Positions 1 to 10,799 of a stretch of DNA of 44,124 bases are shown here, piece by piece. Numbering within the stretch: position 1 is the first letter of the stretch; every line of letters starts with the position of its first letter. Location of the stretch: NCBI GenBank assembly GCA_015039365.1, contig WION01000439.1, forward strand, positions 1-44,124, given 5' to 3'. The notes beneath the pieces were generated by a model. That model saw only the letters and a program-made list of their open reading frames with translations. It was not told the DNA's origin and did no database searches. Made by a program: the position numbers and the translations under genes. The DNA comes from Amanita rubescens (taxonomy: Eukaryota; Basidiomycota; Agaricomycetes; Agaricales; Amanitaceae).

Positions 1-30
1 TTCGTTAACAAAAGAGACGATAACACACAC

Positions 31-2146
31 CTTTTGTTCCCAATTCGTTGAACTTGTATCCTGGGTGTATCCTTCCCTCAAATCCTGCCTTGGCTCTGAT
101 CCCGGCCTTTTTCAACTTTGCCGCAAGCTCTTCGCAAGATCCATTAATCTTCTTCCTGTCCTCATCGGATGTACGAGCGGTGATACCGCACGGTACAATG
201 ATAGCCTGAACGGAGGCTACCCTTGGAGGAAGGACCAAACCCTGGTTATCTCCGTGAATCATAACCATCACACCAATCGTACGGGTACTAAGACCCCACG
301 AGTTCTGCCAAACGTGCAACTTGCCCTGGCCAGTTGGATCATTCGGATCCTCTACGACAATGTTGAACATCTCAGCCCTGGAAAAGTTTTGACCAAGGCA
401 GTGAGACGTAGCAGCTTGGATTCCTCGTCCAGAGGTGGGGACGAACCCCTCCAGGGTGGTCGTGTAAAGTCCTCCAGCGAATTTCTCCTTCTCGGACTTG
501 ATACCGGGGATAACCGGAACAGCGAGGAGGTCCTCATATACTTGGCGGTAGAGGTCGAGGATTTGCAGTACCTCGGTATCAGCCTCGGACTTTGGTGAGG
601 TGTGCCGTATGGCCTTCTTGCCAGAGAAACTCTCGTGTACGAAGGAAAGGTTCTGCGAAGGTAGTCGTGTTAAAAAGAGAAGGAGAATGATGCGGAGTAA
701 CGTACGAGGGTTTTTGAATTCCCATCGAACGACGCTATTCCATTGGTTGAGTTTGAGTGGAAGATCACGATGACTCTTGATCCATTTAGCGTAGTCTGCC
801 ACATGAGTGAATATATGCACTCTTCTGAAGCGCATATGTAGACTTACAAGGGTACATTGCCGTCTCCGAAGTCGGGCGAATTGCAATTGGCTCTTCTAGA
901 TCTGAGTTTCCACTGTGATTTACACGTCATCAATTAGCTAACGGATTGAAGGGCAAAGTTTGTACGAACGCTCGTGTGACCCATGCAACTTCTGGAGAGA
1001 ATCCTTCGATATGGTCTTTCTCCCGCTCTAGGACTTTGGCTGACACAAACATGGGGAAGTATGAATTTTGGACGCCGAGCTCCTTGATCTGAGTGTTGAA
1101 CCACTCTGTTTAGACGTTAGAAGCGAATGACGATGGTAGTCCATTGATCATACGTTGGATCTCCTCCCAGATACTGTATGACCAGGGTTTGAGGATATAG
1201 CAACCACTGACGCTGTAATAGTCTAACATGTCTGCTTTGATCAGGACCTAATCACTCATAATCAGCACAAGGAAAAATTTATCGATGAAAAAACGCACAT
1301 TGGTATACCATGATGCAAAATCAGCCTCTTTCTTAACTCCGATAGCAATCTGAACTGCACCCTCTATCTTTGCGTCTTCCTTTTCTTTTGCTGGAACAAC
1401 AGGAGCAGGGGCTGTTGCACCGGTGGCGGATGGAGCAGCGGGTTCGGCGAAATCGACAATTTGGAGCTTGGTTTCAGACGTTTCTAGATTGCGAAGATAT
1501 GCGAGTACATCTTTTCCCTTGAGGAAGATGGTAGAAGAGGAGGAGGAGGCATGTAGGGCATAGATGGTATCTGAGTCAATGGAAGCATCAACGACAGTGG
1601 AAACGCGAGAAAAGTTTTTTTCTGTCAAAGAAAGAGGGGAGACTACCACTAAACGTTAGTAGAGAAGAGAATCTCATAGATAGGGGACGTACGTGAGTTT
1701 TTGTCGAGCGAGAAAAAACTTGTGAGAAGGTCTTCGGAAGCGAGACGAAGTTCTTTAAGATTGAGTTTTTTTCCGAGGGTACTGGACGAAGTCTCCGTAT
1801 TTTCGTTTGCGATGACAATGACTGGAACCGGGGCAGTTGATTTTGGGGTTTTTGGCTTGTAGACGAGGGTCTTGATGAGGTTGAATGAGGCAGGTGCAGA
1901 GGAAGCACCTAGAAGCGCGTCTTTCCAGCTCGCTGGTGAAGAGGTTTCATTGTGTGCAGCTGAGGCGACTGGAGTGATGGAGATGGCGGAAAGCGAAGCT
2001 GTGATGGTGTCCATCCTAGCGCGTGTTGTGGTGGCCGTCAAGAACGATGAGCAGAAGCGGTTGGGAAAAGATAAGGGAGGTGATTCGAGTCTTATGACTC
2101 TTATCTGATGGCGGCAACTAGAAACAAGACGCAAGGCTCGGAGCAT
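31..2146 (-). pseudogene. Cytosolic/mitochondrial-type prolyl-tRNA synthetase, frameshifted, 3' end beyond window
   Basis: Class II prolyl-tRNA synthetase of the eukaryotic type, which charges tRNA-Pro. Exons by splice signals and frame: 2146-1693, 1648-1299, 1247-1154, 1105-970, 912-848, 795-706, 652-31, continuing left. Recognisable blocks are [95 protein letters not shown] and ATSHCLGQNF. Exon 1 has two in-frame ATGs: the first (2146) begins an Arg/Ser/Leu-rich, acid-poor leader like a mitochondrial presequence, the second (2014) gives a cytosolic form. Two one-base shifts break the frame: near 575-585 (HTAHLT then EADTEVLQ) and near 40-45 (GYKFNE then an expected WEQKG). A two-codon insertion follows QNF. 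An assembly error at each site is possible, but the neighbouring copy is also decayed, so I call it a pseudogene or a very recently broken gene. Confidence 0.75.
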
Positions 2147-2518
2147 CCGGTGCTCACTGCCGGCGACGACGAGAGCAAAACGAGGTTTGACTTTTCGTTG
2201 TGCTCAGGTTCGGTTGATGTTTAAATTTTTATCTTAGCGAGATAAAGTACGGCATCTACGCAGTTCCGACCGCACCATCTTCTTGTCTGCTAACGTCTAT
2301 CAAATAATACTCCATGATGCGTCGGAGTACACCAGAGTACAACCGTATGTAAATTCTTCATTTTGGGAGCGCAGTGACCGACCATAGCTCATGGAAACCA
2401 CCTATCAAGGGACAACTTGAACTCTCGGGCAACTCGGAAAACGTATTGGCAATAAAAGGTCGTAAATCAACCCCCACGTCAACTGCCTTGTCCAGACCAA
2501 TTCTTGAGATCTTTGTTG
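2147..2518. other. Intergenic region between divergent ProRS and protease 1
   Basis: No gene seen. It lies between divergent starts, so it must hold both promoters. From about 2230 it aligns with 12796-13179 in the second duplication unit (shared block with TTAGCGAGATAA and the AATAATACTCC/AATAGTACTCC stretch). The second unit carries about 680 extra bases at the left end of this region. Confidence 0.6.
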
Positions 2519-4064
2519 ATGATCCTTTCAAAGCTGGTGGTTACCCTCCTCACTGCCACTGTCACCTTCTCCGCTCGCTCCCGCCGCAAACAAAGCGAAG
2601 ATGACTTCATCCCTCTCGACAGCAACTCGACGATGGACGGCGTATTAAATTACTACTCCTACACTGATGACGAGACTTTTACCATGGTATGGAGGCATGT
2701 TCCCCTACTTATTTTATCGACATGCTGAATTTCAACCACAGGGTAGCGATATCGACCCTCACGCTGATGGGTCGTTTGTTTCGGCGTCACCCATTGAACG
2801 GCGGAACCCGCAGCTGATCACGATAAACCTCCAGCACTACAGAACAAATCGATTTGAATACGACAATGTTTTCGTCGCACGAATCAACATCCATAACACT
2901 GTATTCAAAGTGAAAGTCGATACTGGATCATCTGACCTCTGGGTTGCTCGTGTACCGCCTGTGAATCCAGATATTCGGAAAACTATATTGGAGATACCAC
3001 CCAACTCAGGTGCACCAGCTCTATACATTGGAACGTATGGCCTAAGTATAGCATGTGGGGTTTATTGCAAGACAATTCAAACAATGAAAAAAGCAGAGCG
3101 TACGAAGGCAATGTAATATTTGGAGGCGTAACAGTAGTGAGACACCTATATGGTGCTTTAGAGGGCTTTACAAGAGACTTTGACAATCAGCCGTATGACG
3201 GGTTAGCGATCTCCTATTTGTCTACTTGAATTTTTGTGCTGAAATTTAAATGACCAGCATTCTCGGTTTCCCCGCTTTGTCCTTCAACAAGGGAAAATCT
3301 GTTATTGCCGAGCTCCTCGGTCAACACAAACTTACTCGCGTCTTTGCTTTCCACATCGCAGAGACCGGTTCCAAACTCTTCATCGGCTGGCTTGGAGATC
3401 CGGCGTTGTTTGACGAAAGTCGTCTCGAGTACCACCCAGGCGTCAAGGCGGGGGCCGTGGGGTTGGAAAAAGAAGTCTTGTCATACTGGGCAATCGATAA
3501 TGGAAAGGTCAAAGTGGGCGAAGAAGTTATAGCAGAGACATTGCGGACACTTATCATCAGTGGAACGGATACGATATTTGGCCCTCAAGAACAGGTGGAT
3601 AAGATCTACGCCAAGATAGAAACTGCTGTCAAAAGGAATGGGCATTGGATCCTCAGGTGTAACTTACACCCATTTCCCAAAATAAGTTTTTCATGGGGTG
3701 GCCAAGATTGGACGTTGAGTCGTGATAGGTGAGCAAGGCTCTCGAGGAGCATATTGATATTGATGCGCAATTCTAGTTTTATGCTCTTCGGGACCATTGT
3801 TAACCACGGAGGAACCTATTCAAACCAAGGCCACTCGGACAACGAGCATGTATGTCTCGGGGCAATTCAGGTGATGCCCGAGGGTGAATGGCCTTCAGGT
3901 TCATGGGCTTTAGGCAACAGGTGAAATCCAATTGTATCTGTTGACAAAAACTAACAGAACCTCATAGTTTTATGAAGAATGCACACGTCGTATTTAATAC
4001 AGAGAATGAATTAAGGCCAAAACTTGGGTTGGCGCCATTTCATGAAACAACCCAAGAATCGTAG
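2519..4064 (+). pseudogene. Pepsin-like (A1) aspartic protease, copy 1, frameshifted and lacking the second catalytic Asp
   Basis: Secreted A1-family aspartic protease relative. Exons: 2519-2686, 2742-3201, 3258-3728, 3777-3920, 3968-4064. The start MILSKLVVTLLTATVTFSA is a signal peptide. The first active site VDTGSSDLWV is intact (about 2918-2947). The second, normally D[ST]GT, reads IISGTDTIFGP (about 3548-3580), so the catalytic Asp is Ile. Compared with copy 2, exon 2 changes frame between about 2975 and 3040; read straight it stops at 3114-3116, while the homologous continuation (SMWGLL, then VIFGGVTVVRH) is in another frame. The donor after PYDG is GTTAGC where copy 2 has GTAAGC. It sits between ProRS and the GTPase, as in copy 2. 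Probably non-functional. Confidence 0.75.
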
Positions 4065-4889
4065 GCACCAGCGCTGAACATGCGACTATTAGTCGCTGGA
4101 CTCTAGTTGACCAAGCCGCTTGTTGTAATACCTACGGGCATTCCCTTGTTTTATTTCTTATACGTTGCGCTGAGCTATTGGTTGGCAGGAAGTGAGCTCG
4201 CACGGCCGGATTGACCCTCAGCCGAGCCGATGCTATGGCAACTTCCCGGAAAGAGTATGTATATTATAAGTACGTACACTCAGATTCTCAAGAATCGTCC
4301 AACCATGCTTTGTGCATCTGCATCTCCTTGTCATTCGTCGTACCATTGCGTTTATGGCGAATCGATGACTGATCGCACAACCTCAGCTTCTCAGATCTTA
4401 TGATCGGATCAATACGCCGGGCGCCAAGACAATGATACTGCTCGTAATCGGCACCCATCCGCGTTATCTGTGGACGTGAAAGGATCTTTGCCATATAGTT
4501 GCGTTGTTCCCGAGTCGATAATGATGTCATAAGGTTCGCGCTTCATTACAGACGAGTGGTCAAAGTGCAGCTGAGGCATTATCGTAGTACCGTCACCCGA
4601 AATCCGAATTCGGAGACGTGACTGAGTCATTTGAGCCTAGGCTCAGCATATATGTGCTATCAGATGATCAGAATGTACTCGTTCTGGGTTTGCCTATGGA
4701 GTAAGCATCGAAGCTGGTTACCGGCTACCTCCATCATCAGCCGCTTCTTATAACTCGACCCCCCACTTCGTCGCTTCTTGAACGCGGCTCTCTAGTAACG
4801 TACTTTTTTCTACTTCGCAAACATTGGTCCGCTCTAATGGGCTGTCGTCCCTATCTAGGACTTGTTTCCGTCCAGCACAAGCAAAACTC
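4065..4889. other. Intergenic region upstream of GTPase gene 1
   Basis: No gene recognised. It aligns in patches with 14774-15686 of unit 2 (shared block from about 4730 to the GTPase start, and the CATATAT stretch near 4648). Short open frames on the minus strand differ completely between the two copies, which argues against coding. It presumably holds the GTPase promoter. Confidence 0.5.
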
Positions 4890-7800
4890 ATGTCGCAGTC
4901 GGAGGCTTCTAACACAAATGAATCATGTACGTTGCAATCTGCATACATCAACATTTACTAGTAGTAACTCTTCAAATTTCTCATCGTGTAGGCTCCGTTA
5001 ATATGCTCAAAGAGCGATACAAATGCCGCCATTTCCGTATTCTCATCATAGGAAGGGCCAATGCAGGCAAGACCACTATCCTTGAGAAGGTTTGTGGTGT
5101 GGGAAAGGGGACAAAGCCCATCGTATATGATCAAAATGGTATTGAGCTTGAAGGTATGCTTGATCTTCATCTGTATACTATGGGGCTGTGGTTGCCTTTT
5201 GACACCAATAATCAGAACTTTCATCAATGCATTTGGCACCATCGATGGAGGTGAGTAAACTTCTGCATAAACTTACTAGGATTGATATGCAATATTTTCA
5301 GCGAGGCATACACAATATAGAGGACCAGATTACATATGCTGGAAGTAACTTTATCTTCCATGATTCACAGGGATTTGAAGCTGGGGACAACAAGGAGCTT
5401 CAGGATGTTTGGAAATTCATTGAGAGGCGATCTGCTGCAATTGAAGTAGGAGATCAGTTGCATGCAATTTGGTATTCTTAATTTTTTTCTACATGGCCAT
5501 GGCCAGTTAGTCAACATTTTCATAGGTATTGTATACCCATGGATGGCTCTCGCCCCATTCTATCATCAGAACTTGAGTTCTTTACTAAAGGGACAGGGAA
5601 AGGTAAGCCATCACAAATAAGTCCAGTGCTTTTATTGATTTCATTTTTGTGTCCTAAATGGCATACCCACAGTCCCTTTGGTGAATGCATTCACCAAATT
5701 TGATGCTCTGGTGATTCAGGAATATGCTAAATTGAATGATGAACAAGATGGATCAGATAGGTGGGCTAAAGCTGAGGAAAAAGCTGACACTGTTTTCCAG
5801 GAGACATACCTTTCCAAAGTTTTAAATGTTCAATTTCCTCCAAAGGCATATGTGCACTTGCGAGGTGAAAATAATTAACATTTTTTGAATCATGAGAGAT
5901 ACTAATACAATGTTCAATAGACATGGATACACCAGAGATGGACTGTTCTGAATTGACTGAGAAAACTGCTGATGCAATTGATGATACCAGCCTATACAAG
6001 CTCTTTGTCTCAACACAAATGAACAATCTTAATCTTTGTGTCAAGTCAGCCCTTAAGTGAGAGTCACATTCCAAATTCCAGTGATAAATTTTGACAATTT
6101 TCAGACAAGCCCTAGTTAATCATGAGCCTTCATGGAGTCAGGTTATTTGGAATGCCCTCAACTGCTTTCCATACTTTTGGGTAAGCTGTAAATGCCTTTG
6201 AGAAGACTAGTAATGTTAAGCCCTGGCAAGTTCATCAAAAAAGTAAGTACTGTGCTTTTCATAGCCATACCTAAAACAGTAGATGTTCAAAAAATATGAA
6301 TTAGAATGTGAGTGCACTTTCACATGTTGCTGTAAATTTATTTTCTGAATACCATGGTGAAGGATGTGTGTAATTCTGCTCAACCTGATATGCTGACATA
6401 GTGATGCAAATTTCTTGAAAATAGCATTTTTTGATGAAAGTGAGCAATATTATAACTGCACCTGCAACCAGATCTAATGCAATAGACAACAGTGGGTAAG
6501 TGATGATGAAATATAACTGATGCCAATGAGGTCTGATTGTATCACCAAAAGCAAGTGCGTGAACCTGTCCCATTTCTAGTTCAGAATTCATGCCAACAAT
6601 TAGACTGTAAGTACTACTTGACATTTGGATATGTACATAAGGTGGCTCATTGTACCAGGAGGTGAGTGCTACAGTACCTATAGGGAAATCCTTCTTGTCA
6701 CATTAATGTGCAATACATATGCAGGAAGTAAGTGCTCTATTAAACTTATTTCTGCACATTAGTACATGCTGATATGCTTTCACAACCAAAAGGATGTCAG
6801 TGCACTAATCTTTGTATCTAATCAAGTCTCATTCCAAATTAACAGTATGTGAGTGTCATTCAATTTGATGCAAGGAAGTACTCTCATCATGTCTCTTCTG
6901 ATGATTAACAGCATGTGAGTAACATTACAGCATTTTAACAATGTCATCAATTGCATTCCATGAACAATAGGAAGTGAGTAAAGAATTTACATAGGCCCTT
7001 GGGTCTCATTTGCATCCCTCCATCCACATCAGAAAGTGTGTGAAGTATTGGTTTTATCTATTAGGCAAATATTTTATGGACATCCTATGACAAACAGTGG
7101 GTGGGTGAAATAAAATATTTAATCACAACATCACACCTGATTGCCAACAGTTTGTAAGTATTCTCTGACCCATGTCTGACTAGTACAGCCCATTATTAAA
7201 TATACATAGAAAGTTAGTGGCACTGCTTTTTTGTTAATGGACAGTCTTCTCAGAAATGATACCTGACCAACAGGAGGTAAGTAACAGTATCATCCTCTTA
7301 AGCTATTCTCATTCCATTACCTTTGATCACTAACAGAGAGTGAGTCATACTGTGCTTGTTTTTTGCATAGTGGCAGTGATCATCTAACCCCATGATGCCA
7401 TATGCAAAGAATGTAGGTGACACATTAGTTTATTTGCCAAAAAGTCTTACCACATCCCTTTCCATTGCTAACAGGAAGTAAGTGACACTGTACTCTTTTT
7501 CTTTCTCAGGTGTGCTGAGCACATTCTTTACACCCCAACCCTTGAACAGTATGTATGTAACAAGTGACATTGCACTTTATGAATGGCCATCTCATTGTAC
7601 TTCATATTCTCAACAGAAAGTGAGTGGCAATGTAATCTTTCCTGCCAGAGTCATCACATATTATATATGATCAACAGAAAGTAAGGCAACATATTTAATG
7701 AAGTATTCTTATCATATGCCCTCAGGAAGTGAGTAAAACTTCACTATTTTTCTGATAGGCAGTCTCACCACATGTTGTATCATATCCAAAGAATGTGAGT

Positions 7801-10251
7801 GATGCTTTATTTCCCAGTTGCACATCACATCACATTCCATTCAGTATGTGAGCAACCCCTTCTTTTCTCATATGGCTATCCTTTTCATACAATATTTAGC
7901 TTGTAAGCATCACTGTGATTTCACTGCTGGGCAACCTCATCACAATGCTCCACTATAACAGCAGGCAAGCAGCATAACATATCTGCTGGATATCTGCTGG
8001 ATGTCAAATCCCATGACCAACAGAAGGTGAATGCCACTTTCATCTAGCTGTCTTCTTTCCTTTCATCCCATATTCTTTAGGATGTGAGTGATGCTGTAAT
8101 TTTGTCTTCAAGGCAGTCTCAAAGTTGGACCTTTCAATTTCAGTATGTGAGTGAACTTCATTTGGTTCTCCCAGGTGACAGGCAGTCTCACCAACCCATT
8201 TCATGACTAACAGGATGTAAGTGAAGTTCCATCTGTCAGAAAGTTTGAGCATATCATGACCTGAACCATAGCTTGTGAGCCACCTTCCCTCTCTGACAGG
8301 AAGTTGTACAATTTTTACATATGTGATCCACAAGTTTGTAAGTGATATTATGAAGTAGTTTTATCACACACACAACTCATCCTTATGATCAGCTAGTAAG
8401 TGACATTGGACACTTGTCTAACACATTATCTCACATCTTGTGTCATGATTAAAAGGAAGCAAGTATCACTCTGCCTTTCATTTCTGGCAGTCTTATCTTG
8501 TCCAATCCTATTACAAACAGGGAGTGAGTGATATTGCACTTCTACAGATAGTGACACCACATATTCAATCTCCAACAGGAAGTGAGCCATTACACCTTTT
8601 TCAGGCAATTTTCTGTCTCATAAACATCAGAGTGTGAGTGACACAGTAATCATGTTTACTAGTTAGTCTTCACAACTCATCCAATAATCCATAGGATGTG
8701 AGTGAGGAAGCCACTTTTCCTTGCAATCAGTTTCATCACAACCCCTCTAATAATCCTCAGGCAGTGAGTACTAGCATTGCATTTCTTCTGCCTGCCAGAC
8801 CCATCATGTCTCATGCTATGATTGACAGTTTGTGAGTGACAATATGCTTTCATATGCTATACAGACTTGGCATCTTGTGATAAACAGATAGCAAGTGATA
8901 CCCTTCTTTCCTTCATCAGATACATCTCATCCTTTAATCACCAGTTGGTGTGTATCATGCTCTTTTGTCCAAGTAGTCACATTCAGCTCATGGCCAACAG
9001 GAAGAAGTAATGCTACAATTTTATGATCTATCCTGAGTGGCATTCCATTCACCTTCCTGAAAATATTCTACCAATGAATGCTAGTATGTATGTCATACAT
9101 ACAACACACATTTTGTTTATTCAGGCTGCAGTCTGATTTCATGACTGACAGGATGTAAGTATTTGTGTGCATATATCTGGTAGAGATTTCACCATAGGAT
9201 GACATTGACAACAGTTTGTAAGTTACTCATATCTGTCAAACTTGTAGACTCTCTTCTCTCATTCACCTGGTGATCAAAACAGGCTGTGAGAAATATTCTT
9301 TCTTTTTAACAATTACATGTCTCCATCTGGATTTCACAGCCAGGTGAGTGGGACACATCCTGAAAATATTCTACCAATGAATGCTAGTATGTATGTCATA
9401 CATACAACACACATTTTGTTTATTCAGGCTGCAGTCTGATTTCATGACTGACAGGATGTAAGTATTTGTGTGCATATATCTGGTAGAGATTTCACCATAG
9501 GATGACATTGACAACAGTTTGTAAGTTACTCATATCTGTCAAACTTGTAGACTCTCTTCTCTCATTCACCTGGTGATCAAAACAGGCTGTGAGAAATATT
9601 CTTTCTTTTTAACAATTACATGTCTCCATCTGGATTTCACAGCCAGTGAGTGGGACACATGTATAACATTTTAGATTTTTTTATGATGATACCACTGTGT
9701 ACAGATTGTGCAACACAACTTACTGTCATTCATAGCAATTTTTCTAATTTCTCCTCTGTTTAGGTAAGCACACAATTTAAGATGACTCAGCAGGCATCTT
9801 CATCTTCATGTCAGGTTGTAGGTCTAGTGCTGAACTGACCTTAGAATTTCACTCTTTGCCATCTTTAGGATGAAATTCTTGTGTTGTTTGGGGAAGAAAC
9901 AGATGATGGGATTTCCACAACTGTGAGATTCTAACTTTTATCTGGATTAATACATATATACATAGCTGATATTGGTTTGATTAGCCCATAGGCTGTCAAA
10001 TCTTAGCTAGTAATGCATCCTGTCTAATTTACTTTCTTACAAGCTGACACTTTCAAGCTATCCTCATCATTGTCAAGCAGGCATTCTGGGTGAAGATGAA
10101 GTCAATTTATGAATCAGTAATGGAAGCTTTGAAGCAGTTCAAGGAGCAGGGCAATGTTGAGAAAGTGAAGAATCACCTAAATTCTGCATTGCTACCTTCA
10201 GATCCAGATGATCTGTTTATGTTTCTGTATGATCAGATTTCCCATATTTGA
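4890..10251 (+). CDS. P-loop GTPase, copy 1, containing a giant microexon array
   Basis: Fungal GTP-binding protein of the G-domain type; partner and pathway unknown. Conventional exons: 4890-4926, 4992-5153, 5216-5250, 5302-5471, 5526-5602, 5673-5864, 5921-6056, 6105-6180 and a 12-nt exon 6231-6242 (FIKK). They sum to 897 nt and end in phase 0. G1 is GRANAGKT, G3 is DSQG (in FHDSQGFEAGDN), G4 is TKFD (NAFTKFDALV); HAIWYCIPMD is the usual core strand. The gene then enters the array of one-codon exons (separate entry). It emerges in ASSSSCQ (9794-9814), DEILVLFGEETDDG (9869-9922) and a 171-nt final exon (10081-10251) ending LYDQISHI. The same terminal exons occur in copy 2. About 440 aa if all microexons are used. 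The start gives MSQSEASNTNES, shared with copy 2. Splicing inside the array is inferred. Confidence 0.75.
6243..9773 (+). repeat. Tandem intron/one-codon-microexon array, copy 1
   Basis: About 56 consecutive units of 50-85 bases, each an apparent intron followed by a 3-nt exon: acceptor (CAACAG, TTAG or similar), three bases, donor (GTGAGT, GTAAGT, GTATGT; a few GCAAG). Examples: TGG at 6493-6495, TAT at 6846-6848, GAA at 7475-7477. Exceptions are a 15-nt exon 6425-6439 (HFLMK) and a 6-nt exon GAAGAA after 9000. All are multiples of three and phase 0. No triplet is a stop. Many introns share a mid-intron GGCAGTCTCA/T block (near 7758, 8111, 8180, 8486) and a TGACTAACAG or TGACCAACAG acceptor, so the units look like diverged tandem repeats. 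Relative to copy 2 it lacks eight units after 9006 and has a 303-bp duplication. The array separates the GTPase domain from the conserved C-terminal exons. Confidence 0.8.
9055..9659 (+). repeat. Near-perfect 303-bp tandem duplication inside array 1
   Basis: Two head-to-tail copies, 9055-9357 and 9358-9659, read as identical except for one base. Each holds five units with triplets TAT, GAT, TTT, GCT and CCA. The first copy reads CACAG-CCAG-GTGAGT, the second CACAG-CCA-GTGAGT, so the extra G makes the fifth exon 4 nt (or a directly abutting AG|GT site). Copy 2 of the array has this segment once, near 26400-26700, so the duplication is recent and specific to copy 1, unless it is an assembly artefact. 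Confidence 0.9.
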
Positions 10252-10799
10252 ATCTGGTATGTTCTCCATTCCTATCACACAATGCCTATGCAAGCTTCAT
10301 TCTCAGGACAAACCTCCAGTTGTTATCCTAATTTTGTCATCTTGTACCAACTTCTTTTCTCGATGGTCAGACATGTATGATATGCTCTCATTTTGATGTA
10401 CTAGTAGACTGTTAGTTTCTATGGCTCTTGCAAAATGCATTTTGTTTGTGACAAACACACCCACTTGTGATACAACCCAGGCACTATTTCAGTTTGAGCC
10501 TCAATAACATGTATTATGGACGGTGATAAGTAAGGGGTACATCACCAAGTGCGCTGGATATTAGATACTGCAATCGAAGTCTGCGCAAGTCTAACCTAGT
10601 GCTGCACCAACTGTGACTGACAGCTTAGCGCGATTTTTTCGGGCTTTGACGCCACCGGCAGGTAAGGATAACCTCCGATGAGATCTGCAGTGACAGATAG
10701 GGATGGACGGTTGAGTTATAAGCAGAGCAGCGGAAATCTCTGAAACAGCTTGTCGTGGTCGCATCACAGCCTCTGAGTGCTGAGCCACCATCGACATCT
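10252..10799. other. GTPase 3' flank and USP upstream relic in unit 1
   Basis: No gene. The stretch aligns with 27279-27950 of unit 2: same GTPase 3' flank (near 10410 and 27435), same GCACCAACTGTGACTGACAG block (10603 and 27702), same leader toward the USP start. Unit 2 carries about 65 extra bases near 27595-27655. Confidence 0.6.

Noticed and set aside
5..886. A single 293-aa minus-strand reading frame.
   Set aside because: It reads through two introns and a frameshift; only parts of it are real ProRS exon sequence.
1120..1150. A TAA inside the ProRS exon, present in both copies (also near 11538), suggesting a shared nonsense mutation.
   Set aside because: It lies in a 48-nt intron (GTATGA...CTAAC...ACAG); splicing gives the conserved [14 protein letters not shown].
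6243..9773. The regular 65-80 base spacing with short recurring blocks looks CRISPR-like or like a plain satellite.
   Set aside because: This is eukaryotic DNA, repeats are not near-identical, spacers are not unique against constant repeats, and the constant parts are exactly splice donors, acceptors and branch-like sites with a 3-base gap.
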